Below are positions 53,938 to 62,355 of a stretch of 64,000 nt of DNA, one piece after another. The position numbers were made by a program, and so were the translations under genes. The DNA comes from Mucilaginibacter yixingensis. Its GTDB lineage: Bacteria > Bacteroidota > Bacteroidia > Sphingobacteriales > Sphingobacteriaceae. Numbering within the stretch: position 1 is the first letter of the stretch; every line of letters starts with the position of its first letter. Below the pieces are notes generated by a model. It searched no databases, had not been told where the DNA came from, and saw only the letters and a list, made by a program, of their open reading frames with translations. The DNA is taken from assembly GCF_041080815.1 (NCBI RefSeq), contig NZ_CP160205.1, forward strand, positions 1,612,001-1,676,000, written 5' to 3'.

Positions 53938-54044
53938 CGGTAAAGAAAGCGTAAATTATTTTTTATGGAATGATGGGCAATAGAAAAATTCTGTTATTTT
54001 TGAAACGGTTATTTTAATAGGGGTATTGAATAACTATCACCAAG

Positions 54045-54065
54045 ACCGGGTCCATAGGGCCCGGT
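54045..54065 (+). terminator. Terminator downstream of the histidine kinase gene
   Basis: ACCGGGTCC, loop ATA, GGGCCCGGT followed by TTTATTGTTTAATTA on the plus strand; one G-T pair in the stem. The T-tract direction fits the kinase gene rather than the opposite YciF-like gene. Confidence 0.65.
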
Positions 54066-54103
54066 TTTATTGTTTAATTACTTTGCGGCTGTTGATACTC
54101 AAA

Positions 54104-54622
54104 TTAAGCATTTTGCTGAGCCAGATACTCGTTAGTAATCATGAGGAATAACCGGTCATCATCTACCGATTCATCAAAGCTTTCAATCAGCAACTGATCA
54201 ATTTCTCCATAATTTAATGATCCGGCCAGTATACGCAGCATACGGTAGGCGGTAATATTGATATGCTCAATCAGCTGCATGTAAAGCATCAAATCCATAT
54301 CGCTTAGCAGCTCCATACCAATGCCACGACGCTCCAGCGTAAATACTTCTTTGAAAATAGACTGTACAGGTATGCAATCAGCATCAGAGGGTATGATGCC
54401 GGCTTTCTCATAAATCTCGTCCAGGCGATCCAGTTGTTTCTTTACATCATCCCAAAGCTCTTCTAAGGCTAATTGCAGATTGCGGAAAGAGGCTATATTA
54501 ACCAGGCGTTCCAGCGTATCATTTAGATAGTGCTTGCCAAAATAAAGACGATTAAGGTGATGGGCAAAAAGCTGTTTCAGAGCATCAGGATCTGTTACTT
54601 GGGGGTTTGAGGCGTTTTTCAT
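54104..54622 (-). CDS. DUF892/YciF-like ferritin-like protein
   Basis: 172 residues, four-helix bundle of the YciE/YciF family. Matching segments: LFAHHLNRLYFGKHYLNDTLERL (first helix), LQLALEELWDDVKKQLDRLDEIYEKAG (second), MDLMLYMQLIEHINITAYRMLRILAGSLNYGEIDQLL (third) and ESVDDDRLFLMITNEYL (fourth). YciF proteins are stress-linked and bind a di-iron site; several of the expected Glu/His ligands are visible but not complete, so iron binding is unproven. Cytoplasmic, single gene. Confidence 0.75.
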   Translation of the reverse strand: MKNASNPQVTDPDALKQLFAHHLNRLYFGKHYLNDTLERLVNIASFRNLQLALEELWDDVKKQLDRLDEIYEKAGIIPSDADCIPVQSIFKEVFTLERRGIGMELLSDMDLMLYMQLIEHINITAYRMLRILAGSLNYGEIDQLLIESFDESVDDDRLFLMITNEYLAQQNA

Positions 54623-54727
54623 TATGAATCAGGGTAAGTTAATAGCTAAAGTTATGGTTTTTAGCATTATTATATTAAAGCCTGAAACGGAAAACGGGAT
54701 GAATAGTTTTTAAAAGAATGGACGATA

Positions 54728-55378
54728 TTATGACGCCAATTGGTCATCGCCCAGCATTAGTTTTACCAGGCGATAAATAGGATACACAAAAAACGGTGCC
54801 ATTAGAATGTCCATTGTGTAATGTACATGTTGAACCAACAGCAGGCACGCTACCGTAAATACAGCTATTAAGCCCAGTATTCTATCGCCTTTTTTCTCGA
54901 GTGTAAGATATATTAGCAGCAGGGTAGTTGTATGGCCAGAAAAGAAAAGGTCTTTAGTGATGGTGGCGTGACCGTAAAAAATACCGGTAAGCGGGTCAGT
55001 CAATTGAATTAAACCGGCAGGCGGATCCAACTTTACAATACTGATGGTGAACATGCGTACTATCAGTGTAAGTGCATAGGCCCATACGTAAGTAACATAC
55101 ATTGATGGCCTGCGTGCCGCGCGGTAGAATGCCAGCCCGCCCATGCCCCAAATAATGGCAAAAATAACCACAGACATATTATGAGCCGGTATTTGAGCCA
55201 ATACCCAGTCATTTACCTGCACGCCTTTGCGCAACTCAATATTGGCAAAAAATGATGGCAGTATGCATAACACCACAGCCAGCAATACCGAGCCGGTAAT
55301 CATCTGGAAACGGCCCATGGATGAGTTCCAAACCAGCTTCCAGGTTTCTTTTAACGATATACTATTAGATCTGCTCAA
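54728..55378 (-). CDS. PAP2_C membrane protein, sphingomyelin-synthase-like
   Basis: 216 residues with about six membrane helices. The two catalytic motifs of the PAP2_C/sphingomyelin synthase type are present: KDLFFSGHTTTLLLIYL (His in S-G-H-T) and LLVQHVHYTMDILMAPFFVY (the second His and Asp in H-Y-T-x-D). Sphingobacteria make sphingolipids, so it may transfer a phospho-head group to ceramide or act on lipid phosphates; this is inference. Single gene. A TTAAGGCC...GGCCTTAA dyad lies in its leader (55393-55425). Confidence 0.78.
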   Translation of the reverse strand: MSRSNSISLKETWKLVWNSSMGRFQMITGSVLLAVVLCILPSFFANIELRKGVQVNDWVLAQIPAHNMSVVIFAIIWGMGGLAFYRAARRPSMYVTYVWAYALTLIVRMFTISIVKLDPPAGLIQLTDPLTGIFYGHATITKDLFFSGHTTTLLLIYLTLEKKGDRILGLIAVFTVACLLLVQHVHYTMDILMAPFFVYPIYRLVKLMLGDDQLAS

Positions 55379-55487
55379 CGCTCAAAATCAGATTAAGGCC
55401 CGCAAAAATACGGTTTCGGCCTTAAATGTTAAATATATTTTAAATAAAGATCAATATAAAGGATGAAATTGAGATGAATGGTTTACA

Positions 55488-55525
55488 AAAAAATAACGCG
55501 AACTGTCAGGCCCGCGTTATTTTTT
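55488..55525 (-). terminator. Terminator of the yceI-like gene
   Basis: AAAAAATAACGCG and its exact 13-bp complement around a 12-nt loop, about 80 bp past the stop codon. Confidence 0.8.
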
Positions 55526-55603
55526 AGCTATTAGTTTAATGGTAATTGGTGAATTGCAGTAGTGGATACCTACTCACAACTCAACATTCTCAACTCACTA
55601 AAA

Positions 55604-56179
55604 TTAGTCTTTAGTTACTTCAGCGTTAGCGTCAAGAGTTACTTCATCGCTTAACATAGCGTTGCCAAATTTAGCACCTACACCAAAGTCGCTGCGTTTA
55701 ATGGTACCGGTAATTTTAAAACCGGCAGTATTTTTTTTGCTCATCTGGTTAACGTAAGTACCGCGCAGTTTAACATCCAGGGTAACTGGTTTAGTTACAC
55801 CGTGCAGGGTAAGGTTACCGGTTACTTTATAAGTTTTATCGGCTACTTTTTTGAAAGATGTGCTTTTGAAGCTCATTTTTGGATATTTAGCAGCGTCAAA
55901 AAAGTCAGCGCTTTTCAGGTGGGTATCGCGTTGATCGTTATCGGTGTTAACAGAAGCTACATCAGCGTTCAGGTCAACAACAGCATCGCTAAAGTCATCT
56001 TTAGATGAGGTTACTTTTGCGCTGAATGATTTGAATGAACCTTCAACGTCTGATACCATCATGTGGGTAACAGTAAAGCCTAATTTAGAGTGAGCATTGT
56101 CTACAGTCCAGCTATTGTCGGCAGCAGGTTTAAAAGCAAACAGGGCAACAGTAGCGGCGAGAGTGATAAATTTTTTCAT
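55604..56179 (-). CDS. YceI family exported lipid-binding protein
   Basis: 191 residues. Signal peptide MKKFITLAATVALFAFKPAA, then the YceI eight-stranded lipocalin-like barrel: WTVDNAHSKLGFTVTHMMVSDVEGSFKSFSA, VDLNADVASVNTDNDQRDTHLKSADFFDA, GNLTLHGVTKPVTLDV and IKRSDFGVGAKFGNAMLSDEVTL. These proteins bind isoprenoid-type lipids in the periplasm. A classic, well-conserved member. Single gene. Confidence 0.92.
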   Translation of the reverse strand: MKKFITLAATVALFAFKPAADNSWTVDNAHSKLGFTVTHMMVSDVEGSFKSFSAKVTSSKDDFSDAVVDLNADVASVNTDNDQRDTHLKSADFFDAAKYPKMSFKSTSFKKVADKTYKVTGNLTLHGVTKPVTLDVKLRGTYVNQMSKKNTAGFKITGTIKRSDFGVGAKFGNAMLSDEVTLDANAEVTKD

Positions 56180-56313
56180 TGTTTTTAAATTAAATGTTTA
56201 AACATACAAATGTTGGCATAATACTTTACTCCTGCAATTGATCTATATCAAGAAATTGTCATGATTGTAAATAGGTGGAGAAATGAAGCAATCTCGTCTT
56301 ACTGGTGTGCGAT

Positions 56314-56375
56314 GACGAGAGATCTCTGAGGACAAGCTAATAGGACTTTTCGTAGAGATGCTGCGTTCCTCGGCT
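56314..56375. repeat. Degenerate GTCATGCTGAGG-type repeat
   Basis: GAGATCTCTGAGGAC and AGAGATGCTGCGTTCCTCGGC keep parts of the family at 2650; the ends are lost. Confidence 0.5.
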
Positions 56376-56432
56376 TGAGATATAGAATTTGGTGCCACGC
56401 CGTTTTGGCCTCCAACCGGAGTTAGTTACCCA

Positions 56433-57194
56433 TTAAAACAAGCGTTTAATGATGCGCAGTTTGTGCGTGTACTTCTTTTGATCAGCAGCGTAAATGCCCT
56501 GATTATCTATAGTATCTATACGCACCTTGCCAGAGGCATGGATAATTTGCTCGTTATTGAGCATAATGCCTACGTGTACAATGCGGCCTTCATCATTATC
56601 AAAAAATGCCAGATCACCTAATTTGGCCTCCTGCAGAAAGTCTACTGTGTTGCCTTGCTCGGCCTGCATGTAGGCGTCGCGTTTCAGTAATATATTTTGC
56701 GTGCGCATTACTGCCTGGGTAAAGCCAGAGCAGTCAATACCAAAGTGTGTGCGGCCGCCCCACAGGTAGGGGGTGTTTAAAAATGATTTGGCGATAGCCT
56801 CAAAATCCGGTTGCTCACCAATCTCAGTCATTATTTCAAAAGCATCATCTGCAATATCAACGATGGTGCCTTTCAGAAAAGATAATGAGCTGCCGAAAGG
56901 CAGGTATACCATAGAATCATCAGTTCGTTTCCTGGCCTGAGTAACCGGGTGGATAGTAAAAGTAGCCGGGTTTTCTATGAGTGATTGATAGGAGGCCTGC
57001 TCCAGCGTTTTAAAAAGCAATTTATTTAGCCAACCCTCATAACCATCAAACGCGGTGATGACGCGGGCCCATTGCCCGTTCCATTCCATAATCTCAAATG
57101 CCTCGCCAAATAAAATTTGCGATACCTGTTCGGCGCGTTCAGAAGGCTGGGCGCGCAGGGGAGCCATTGCCAGGTTACAAATGCCGTATTCCAT
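56433..57194 (-). CDS. SH3-domain NlpC/P60 (C40) peptidase
   Basis: Predicted cell-wall endopeptidase, 253 residues, no signal peptide visible. Two SH3b-like modules (1-60 with MAPLRAQPSERAEQVSQILFGEAF..., and about 75-115) precede the NlpC/P60 papain-like domain (about 130-253). The nucleophile Cys lies in LWGGRTHFGIDCSGFTQAVMR, the His in GRIVHVGIML and the third polar residue in IIHASGKVRID. This architecture matches YkfC-type dipeptidyl peptidases that act on gamma-D-Glu-linked muropeptides. Single gene, divergent from nothing close. Confidence 0.88.
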   Translation of the reverse strand: MEYGICNLAMAPLRAQPSERAEQVSQILFGEAFEIMEWNGQWARVITAFDGYEGWLNKLLFKTLEQASYQSLIENPATFTIHPVTQARKRTDDSMVYLPFGSSLSFLKGTIVDIADDAFEIMTEIGEQPDFEAIAKSFLNTPYLWGGRTHFGIDCSGFTQAVMRTQNILLKRDAYMQAEQGNTVDFLQEAKLGDLAFFDNDEGRIVHVGIMLNNEQIIHASGKVRIDTIDNQGIYAADQKKYTHKLRIIKRLF

Positions 57195-57244
57195 AGGAGA
57201 TGATTTTAAGGCTTAATAAACCACTAAAATAATAAGAAACAAAA

Positions 57245-57268
57245 AAAGGAATGCGTTAACATTCCTTT
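57245..57268 (-). terminator. Terminator of the ferredoxin gene
   Basis: AAAGGAATG, 6-nt loop, CATTCCTTT, 22 bp past the stop codon. Confidence 0.8.
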
Positions 57269-57290
57269 AGTATCTAAAATGATATGCTCA

Positions 57291-57644
57291 TTATTCGTTC
57301 ATGTGCAGCCAGTCTTTTTTGGCCAGCAGCTCTTCTTCAGATTCGCGTACGTCTTCGTCGTCCACACAGCAATCTACCGGACAAACGGCAGCACACTGAG
57401 GCTCGTCGTGGAAACCCACACACTCAGTACACTTGTCTGGAACAATATAATAGATATCATCGCTCAGGGCGGCTTGTGTTTCTTCGGCATTCAGGGTGTT
57501 ACCGTCGCCAAAGTCAATAACGCCGCGCAGGCCTGTTCCATCGCTAAAACGCCAAGCAGCGCCGGCATCGTAGATAGCGTTATTTGGGCACTCCGGTTCA
57601 CAAGCTCCGCAGTTTATGCATTCGTCGGTGATTTTAATCGCCAT
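57291..57644 (-). CDS. Dicluster 4Fe-4S ferredoxin
   Basis: 117 residues. Two clusters: C-I-N-C-G-A-C-E-P-E-C-P near residues 9-20 and the C-terminal set CTEC..., CAAVCPVDCC near 76-98, separated by an insertion DDIYYIVPDKC. It should pass electrons between redox enzymes in the cytoplasm. The start is the ATG giving MAIKITDECI; the longer reading adds an implausible leader into the intergenic zone. It lies divergently opposite the acyl-CoA reductase (103-bp gap), a conserved neighbour in Bacteroidota, so the two may work together. Confidence 0.93.
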   Translation of the reverse strand: MAIKITDECINCGACEPECPNNAIYDAGAAWRFSDGTGLRGVIDFGDGNTLNAEETQAALSDDIYYIVPDKCTECVGFHDEPQCAAVCPVDCCVDDEDVRESEEELLAKKDWLHMNE

Positions 57645-57746
57645 TTTATAAAATATCTTAACTAGTAAATTTAACTTTGCCTTGCTAAAACAAGGATGCA
57701 AATATAACAAAAAATGCTTTTATGGGGTTATAAACCCACCATCAAT

Positions 57747-58772
57747 ATGTCAAAATTTATACCACAACAATATATTAATGCTTTTTCGGCCCTGGGCCAG
57801 CAATTGAATCACCCGGAAGGAGAGCTGCGCAGCCTCATTCAAAGCGAACATTTATACAATCCGTGGTTCACCCAACAGAGCGTTCTTGACGCGGTAATGG
57901 CCATAGGAGCCATGCTGAGCGAAGAAAATTTAGCCCAATGGCTGAGCCGTTACCCCGAAGCCGGCGCTAATCCCTCAAAAAAAGTTGGATTGATTTTGGC
58001 CGGAAATATTCCGCTGGTTGGTTTTCACGATGTGCTATGCGTACTAATTTCTGGCCATGAGGCGCTGATCAAAACCTCTGCACAAGACACTCGTTTAATT
58101 AAATATGTACTGCAGTTATTAACAGAAATTGAACCGGATTTTGCCGGCAAATATCAGTTTGTTGAGCGATTGGCCGGTTTTGAGGCCGTGATTGCTACCG
58201 GTAGCAACAATACATCGCGCTATTTTGAGTTCTATTTTGGCAAGGTGCCTCACATCATTCGGAAAAACCGTAACAGTGTTGCGTTGCTTACCGGCAATGA
58301 AACTACAGCGCAGTTGCACCAGTTAGGGAATGATATTTTTGAGTACTTCGGTTTGGGCTGCCGTAATGTATCTAAAATGATGGTGCCTGAGGGGTATGAT
58401 TTTGTGCCATTTTTTGAGTCTATTGAAAGTTATAACGAAATATCAAATCACCATAAGTACCATAATAATTACGATTATAATAAATCTATCTATCTGGTAA
58501 ACAAGGATAAGCATCTGGATAATGGTTTTTTACTGGTGAAAGAGGATACCGGACTAACATCGCCGTTGGCCGTTTTGCACTATGAAACTTATACAGATTT
58601 GGCAGATGCCGAACAAAAGCTGCAAGCACAAACAGACAACATACAATGCGTGGTAACCATAGCCAACGTTAACCTGAATAACCAGGTAGTGGGCTTTGGC
58701 CAGAGCCAGCACCCTGCCGTTTGGGATTATGCCGATGGTGTAGATACCATGCGGTTTTTAGCAGCGTTGTAA
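57747..58772 (+). CDS. LuxC-like acyl-CoA reductase
   Basis: 341 residues. Member of the acyl-CoA reductase family (LuxC), which reduces long-chain acyl-CoA to aldehyde. Conserved text: KKVGLILAGNIPLVGFHDVLCVLISGHEALIKTSAQDTRLIKYVL, VIATGSNNTSRYFEFYFGKVPHIIRKNRNSVALLTG and FEYFGLGCRNVSKMMVPEGYDF, in which the Cys fits the thioester-forming residue. I start at MSKFIPQQYI since the upstream in-frame ATG lies in the gap. Divergent from the ferredoxin gene. Confidence 0.85.
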   Translation: MSKFIPQQYINAFSALGQQLNHPEGELRSLIQSEHLYNPWFTQQSVLDAVMAIGAMLSEENLAQWLSRYPEAGANPSKKVGLILAGNIPLVGFHDVLCVLISGHEALIKTSAQDTRLIKYVLQLLTEIEPDFAGKYQFVERLAGFEAVIATGSNNTSRYFEFYFGKVPHIIRKNRNSVALLTGNETTAQLHQLGNDIFEYFGLGCRNVSKMMVPEGYDFVPFFESIESYNEISNHHKYHNNYDYNKSIYLVNKDKHLDNGFLLVKEDTGLTSPLAVLHYETYTDLADAEQKLQAQTDNIQCVVTIANVNLNNQVVGFGQSQHPAVWDYADGVDTMRFLAAL

Positions 58773-58774
58773 GC

Positions 58775-58959
58775 GGTTCATGGTTCATAGGTGATGGTTC
58801 ATGGGCCGGTTAATTGCGGGGGATAAGACAGAAAACTATGAACTACGATCTATCAACCATGAACTATATTAATATAAATTATACCTTTGGAAATGCGGTA
58901 AATGGAGTAGTGATGGCAGATATAGAATTGCTATGAACTATGATCCATTAACCACGAAC
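58775..58959. repeat. GGTTCATGG / CTATGAAC intergenic repeat cluster
   Basis: GGTTCATGGTTCATAGG and GATGGTTCATGG on the left face CTATGAACTACGATCTA, CAACCATGAAC and a further CTATGAACTATGATCC copy on the right, forming several alternative hairpins. Same family as 19591-19676. Fills the gap before the small FtsE-linked gene. Confidence 0.65.
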
Positions 58960-58964
58960 TAACA

Positions 58965-59168
58965 ATGTACATCATTAAAGTAAAAGGCGTTGCCAAGATA
59001 CCCGATTACGTGCAGCTGCGCGACGAGCAGTTTACGCTGCTGGCTTATTTTAGGGTAGACAGGCCCGAGAAATCGCTGGATAAAATTGGTTTGAGCGATA
59101 AAGCCGATTATATTATGAACCTGATCAAAGAGCTGCCATTCGGGCAGATCATGAAACTTGAATTGTAA
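58965..59168 (+). CDS. Small conserved protein upstream of ftsE
   Basis: 67 residues, no signal peptide and no membrane helix. Sequence KVKGVAKIPDYVQLRDEQFTLLAYFRV... DYIMNLIKELPFGQIMKLEL suggests a compact alpha/beta protein. I do not recognise a named family. It precedes ftsE by 6 bp, so the two are cotranscribed and probably linked, possibly as a regulator or adaptor of the ABC ATPase. A dispersed repeat lies just upstream of its start. Confidence 0.75.
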   Translation: MYIIKVKGVAKIPDYVQLRDEQFTLLAYFRVDRPEKSLDKIGLSDKADYIMNLIKELPFGQIMKLEL

Positions 59169-59174
59169 CGGAAA

Positions 59175-59855
59175 ATGATAGGAAATACCATTATAAAGCT
59201 GGAAGGTGTAGACGTTTTTCAACAGAAGCACCTGGTACTCTCAAACGTTAACCTGCATATTGATAAAGGCGATTTTGTATGGCTCATCGGTCAAACCGGT
59301 TCGGGTAAAAGTAGCTTGCTGAAAGTGATTTACGGCGATGTTGCCATTACTGGTGGTGAAGGCCATGCCGGCGGTTACGATTTGAAAAAGCTGGCTGTTA
59401 AAGATGTACCTTTTCTGCGCCGTAAGCTGGGTATTGTTTTCCAGGATTTCCAATTATTGACCGACCGTTCTATTGAAGATAACCTGCGCTTTGTAATGCG
59501 CGCAACCGGCTGGACCGACAAAAACCTGATCACCGAGCGTACGCTTGATGTGCTGGAGAAAGTTGGTTTGCGCTCTAAAGTGAAAAAAATGCCGCATGAG
59601 CTATCAGGTGGCGAGCAACAGCGCGTGGTAATTGCCCGCGCACTGATTAACGACCCGGAAATCATCCTGGCCGATGAACCTACCGGTAACCTTGACCCCG
59701 ATACGTCTGAAGAGATTGTAATGCTGTTGAAACAGATCAGTCAGTCAGGCACCGCTGTGTTGATTGCTACGCATGATTATCATATCATCCGCGCTTTCCC
59801 ATCACGTATCATCAAATGCGAGGCAGGTAAGGTGATTGAGGATGCGGAGCTGTAA
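59175..59855 (+). CDS. ftsE: Cell-division ABC ATP-binding protein FtsE
   Basis: 226 residues. ATPase that with FtsX links division to peptidoglycan hydrolases. Walker [18 protein letters not shown] near 38, Q-loop [16 protein letters not shown], signature [15 protein letters not shown] near 137, Walker [17 protein letters not shown] near 158 and H-loop ATHDYHII. The Q-loop and the GNLDP text fit FtsE rather than general lipoprotein exporters. No ftsX follows; in Bacteroidota it is often unlinked. It follows the small protein gene by 6 bp. Confidence 0.9.
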   Translation: MIGNTIIKLEGVDVFQQKHLVLSNVNLHIDKGDFVWLIGQTGSGKSSLLKVIYGDVAITGGEGHAGGYDLKKLAVKDVPFLRRKLGIVFQDFQLLTDRSIEDNLRFVMRATGWTDKNLITERTLDVLEKVGLRSKVKKMPHELSGGEQQRVVIARALINDPEIILADEPTGNLDPDTSEEIVMLLKQISQSGTAVLIATHDYHIIRAFPSRIIKCEAGKVIEDAEL

Positions 59856-59946
59856 GTTTTAGTGAGTGGTGAATAATGCGTGGTTGGCTACGGTCAATTC
59901 TTGCCTTTTTGTTCCTGAGTTTTTCTTGTAGCAATCGTTCATCATA

Positions 59947-60111
59947 AACCCGGGTGCAGCGGAAACCCCGCAACGTGGGTTGATGGTGCGGCGGGCAGGT
60001 GAGGAGTTGGAGCGGAAGACGGGGCTGTGGTGGCCGAAATATGATAAACGCTCGTTTTCAAGATACTCTATTTTATCTCAAAATAAATTACCGGCTAAAG
60101 CCTATAACTGA
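59947..60111 (+). other. GC-rich structured element or small ORF of 42 codons
   Basis: Nested stems are visible: AACCC (59947-59951) with GGGTT (59977-59981), and inside them GCGG (59959-59962) with CCGC (59968-59971). From the ATG at 59983 a 42-codon frame runs to TGA at 60109-60111, encoding MVRRAGEELERKTGLWWPKY and then a basic tail. The element is far richer in G+C than the sequence on either side. It could be a small RNA, a dispersed element or a real peptide gene; I cannot choose. Confidence 0.4.
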
Positions 60112-60119
60112 GAAAGAAC

Positions 60120-60139
60120 TGTCAGTTCAAAAACTGACA
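60120..60139. promoter_or_regulatory. TGTCAGTT-N4-AACTGACA dyad upstream of grpE
   Basis: Perfect 8-bp arms (60120-60127 and 60132-60139). Further TGTCA/TGCCA half-sites follow at 60155-60159 and 60174-60178. Related to the TTGTCGG half-sites upstream of hsp20; no CIRCE sequence. Confidence 0.6.
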
Positions 60140-60199
60140 CCTGCCAACTATTACTGTCACTGCTACTTAAAACTGCCACCCTGACGTACCAAACTTAAA

Positions 60200-60215
60200 T
60201 GGCAAGCTTATTGAT
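60200..60215 (+). promoter_or_regulatory. Sigma-54-like -24/-12 element of grpE-dnaJ
   Basis: TGGCAAGCTTATTGAT, same spacing and nearly same bases as at 1987-2002 before hsp20, with GA instead of GC at -12. 32 bp before the grpE ATG. Confidence 0.4.
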
Positions 60216-60247
60216 TTGCACTATGCGATCATCATTTGATAAAAATT

Positions 60248-60841
60248 ATGTTCAAGAAAAAGAAAAATCACGATAACAATACACCAGAAAATAAAGACAA
60301 CGTGGCAGAGGAAACAAAGTTAGCAGGTGAAGAAACACCACAAACCGAAGAAAATGCGCAGGAACAGGCTGCTGCCGAGCAACCAGAACTTTCTGCAGAA
60401 GATAAATTGAAGGAAGAACTGGCACAGGCAAATGATAAATATCTGCGTCTGTATGCCGAGTTTGATAACTTCCGTCGCCGTACTACTAAGGAGCGCGTAG
60501 AGTTGTTGCAGACTGCAGGTAAAGAGGTGATTGTGTCTTTATTGCCGGTGCTGGACGATTTTGAGCGTGCCATCAAATCTATGGAAACAGCTACAGATCT
60601 TACCGCCATTAAAGAAGGTGTGATGCTGGTACAAAACAAGGTAAAAAGCATTTTAGGCAGCAAAGGCTTGAAAGAGATGGACGCCCGCGGCGCCGCTTTT
60701 GATGCCGACCTGCACGAGGCTATTACCAACATCCCGGCTCCGCTGGATGAGCTGAAAGGCAAAGTGGTTGACGAGCTGGAAAAAGGCTACTATCTGAATG
60801 ATAAGGTGGTGCGTTTTGCCAAAGTAGTGGTAGGTGCGTAA
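60248..60841 (+). CDS. grpE: Nucleotide exchange factor GrpE
   Basis: Co-chaperone that releases ADP from DnaK. 197 residues from the ATG giving MFKKKKNHDNN; a TTG four codons earlier is less likely. An acidic Glu/Gln-rich N-terminal tail (1-50) is followed by a long coiled-coil helix (ELAQANDKYLRLYAEFDNFRRRT, about 65-100) and the C-terminal beta domain ending in EKGYYLNDKVVRFAKVVVG, a clear GrpE signature. Followed by dnaJ; dnaK is not in the window. The upstream region carries a dyad and a sigma-54-like element shared with hsp20. Confidence 0.96.
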   Translation: MFKKKKNHDNNTPENKDNVAEETKLAGEETPQTEENAQEQAAAEQPELSAEDKLKEELAQANDKYLRLYAEFDNFRRRTTKERVELLQTAGKEVIVSLLPVLDDFERAIKSMETATDLTAIKEGVMLVQNKVKSILGSKGLKEMDARGAAFDADLHEAITNIPAPLDELKGKVVDELEKGYYLNDKVVRFAKVVVGA

Positions 60842-60849
60842 TTTAAGGA

Positions 60850-60983
60850 GTGAATGAGTGAGTTTTGAATGAGTGAATATGATACTCATTACTGCTCACT
60901 CGTTTGGTTTGAAATATTTAGAAATATTCGGTGATGGTGCTTTTTGAAAATGGTATTCGCTCATTCAAAACTCACTCATTCAC
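60850..60983. repeat. Long inverted repeat between grpE and dnaJ
   Basis: 30-bp arms GTGAATGAGTGAGTTTTGAA... (60850-60879) and their complement (60954-60983) with one mismatch, 74-bp loop. It starts 9 bp after the grpE stop and ends 16 bp before dnaJ, so it would fold in the shared mRNA. Confidence 0.88.
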
Positions 60984-60999
60984 TCATTCACAATAAGAA

Positions 61000-62163
61000 A
61001 TGTCAAAAAGAGATTATTATGACGTGCTGGGTGTAGCCCGAGGCTCCAGCGCTGAAGATATTAAGAAAGCCTATCGTAAACTGGCGATCAAATATCACCC
61101 CGATAAAAACCCGGGCGACAAACAGGCCGAAGAGAACTTTAAAGAGGCTGCCGAAGCTTACGAGGTGCTGAGCAATCAGGATAAGCGTCAGCGTTATGAT
61201 CAGTTTGGTCATGCAGCCAATGCTGGTTCTGCCGCAGGTGCCGGTGGTTATGGCGGTGGCATGAATATGGAAGACATCTTCAGCCAGTTTGGTGATATTT
61301 TTGGCGGCAGCAATCCGTTTGAAGGTTTCTTCGGTGGCGGCGGTAGGCAACAGGGCGGCGGCAGACGTGTGGTGCGTGGCAATGACCTGCGCATTAAAGT
61401 ACGCCTGACGCTGGAAGAAATTGCCAACGGCGTTGAAAAGAAAATAAAGGTAAACAAGCAGGTCATCTGTAAAACCTGTGATGGCTCGGGCGCCAAAGAT
61501 CAATCGGCTTTCCAAACCTGTAAAACCTGTGGCGGCAGCGGTGCAGTGCGCAGAGTAACCAACACCATACTGGGCCAGATGCAAACTACCAGCACTTGTC
61601 CTACTTGTAATGGAGAGGGTACAGTAATCACTTCAAAATGTAACGTTTGTCATGGTGATGGCGTGGTGCGTGGCGAAGAAACTATCAGCATCAACATCCC
61701 TGCCGGCGTAAGCGAAGGCATGCAGCTGAGCATGAGTGGCAAAGGTAACGCAGCCCCTCGCGGCGGTATCCCTGGCAATCTGATTATTCTGGTTGAAGAG
61801 ATTCCGCATGAAACGTTGAAACGCGATGGTAACAACGTAATCTATGATATGCACATCAGTTTTATAGATGCGGCCTTAGGTACCAGCATTGAAGTGCCAA
61901 CCATTGACGGCAAGGCCAAAATTAAAATTGAGCCGGGCACGCAAGGTGGTCGCATCCTGCGCCTGAAAGGCAAAGGTGTGCCAGAAGTAAACAGCTACCA
62001 CCGTGGCGATCAACTGGTGCACATCAATATCTGGACACCAAAAGCACTGAACCGCGAAGAGCGCGAATTGCTGGAGAAACTGGCTAACTCGCCAAATTTC
62101 AAGCCTAACCCAGGTAAGAATGAAAAGAGTTTCTTTGAACGGATGAAAGAGTATTTTGAGTAA
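61000..62163 (+). CDS. dnaJ: Chaperone DnaJ (Hsp40)
   Basis: Class A J-protein, 387 residues. J domain (1-70) with [15 protein letters not shown] and HPD in [10 protein letters not shown], then a Gly-rich linker ([26 protein letters not shown]), the zinc-binding Cys repeats [41 protein letters not shown] (about 160-220), and two C-terminal beta domains. All eight Cys are present. It delivers substrates to DnaK and stimulates its ATPase. Behind grpE in the same transcript across a 158-bp spacer that is nearly all a hairpin; convergent with the WD40 gene. Confidence 0.97.
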   Translation: MSKRDYYDVLGVARGSSAEDIKKAYRKLAIKYHPDKNPGDKQAEENFKEAAEAYEVLSNQDKRQRYDQFGHAANAGSAAGAGGYGGGMNMEDIFSQFGDIFGGSNPFEGFFGGGGRQQGGGRRVVRGNDLRIKVRLTLEEIANGVEKKIKVNKQVICKTCDGSGAKDQSAFQTCKTCGGSGAVRRVTNTILGQMQTTSTCPTCNGEGTVITSKCNVCHGDGVVRGEETISINIPAGVSEGMQLSMSGKGNAAPRGGIPGNLIILVEEIPHETLKRDGNNVIYDMHISFIDAALGTSIEVPTIDGKAKIKIEPGTQGGRILRLKGKGVPEVNSYHRGDQLVHINIWTPKALNREERELLEKLANSPNFKPNPGKNEKSFFERMKEYFE

Positions 62164-62206
62164 TACCCCTCCCGACCTCCCCGAAAGGGAGGAGAGTTGA
62201 AATATA

Positions 62207-62244
62207 AAAACATCAAAGGCCGCGTTAGCGGCCTTTGATGTTTT
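62207..62244. terminator. Bidirectional terminator of dnaJ and the WD40 gene
   Basis: AAAACATCAAAGGCCGC, loop GTTA, exact 17-bp complement ending in TTTT. Confidence 0.92.
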
Positions 62245-62253
62245 ATATGTTAT

Positions 62254-62340
62254 GTCGTGCCGAACTTGTTTCGGCATCCCACGTGCTAAGTGGTCGTGTG
62301 CAACTTAGCCTATGGGGTCCCGAAACAAGTTCGGGATGAC
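62254..62340. repeat. GTCGTGCCGAAC...TTCGGGATGAC palindromic repeat
   Basis: Opposite-orientation copy of 27283-27368, with GTCGTGCCGAACTTGTTTCG at one end and CGAAACAAGTTCGGGATGAC at the other. Confidence 0.88.
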
Positions 62341-62355
62341 TTAGGAAGAGATTTG

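Larger units (their letters stand above)
59856..60247. other. Intergenic region between ftsE and grpE
   Basis: About 390 bp. It holds a GC-rich structured element with an ORF-like tail (59947-60111), then the grpE control region with a TGTCAG dyad (60120-60139) and a sigma-54-like element (60200-60215). Confidence 0.7.

Noticed and set aside
59856-60247. Riboswitch upstream of grpE
   Set aside because: No known riboswitch core recognised; the GC-rich fold ends before the likely promoter, so it would not be in the grpE leader.
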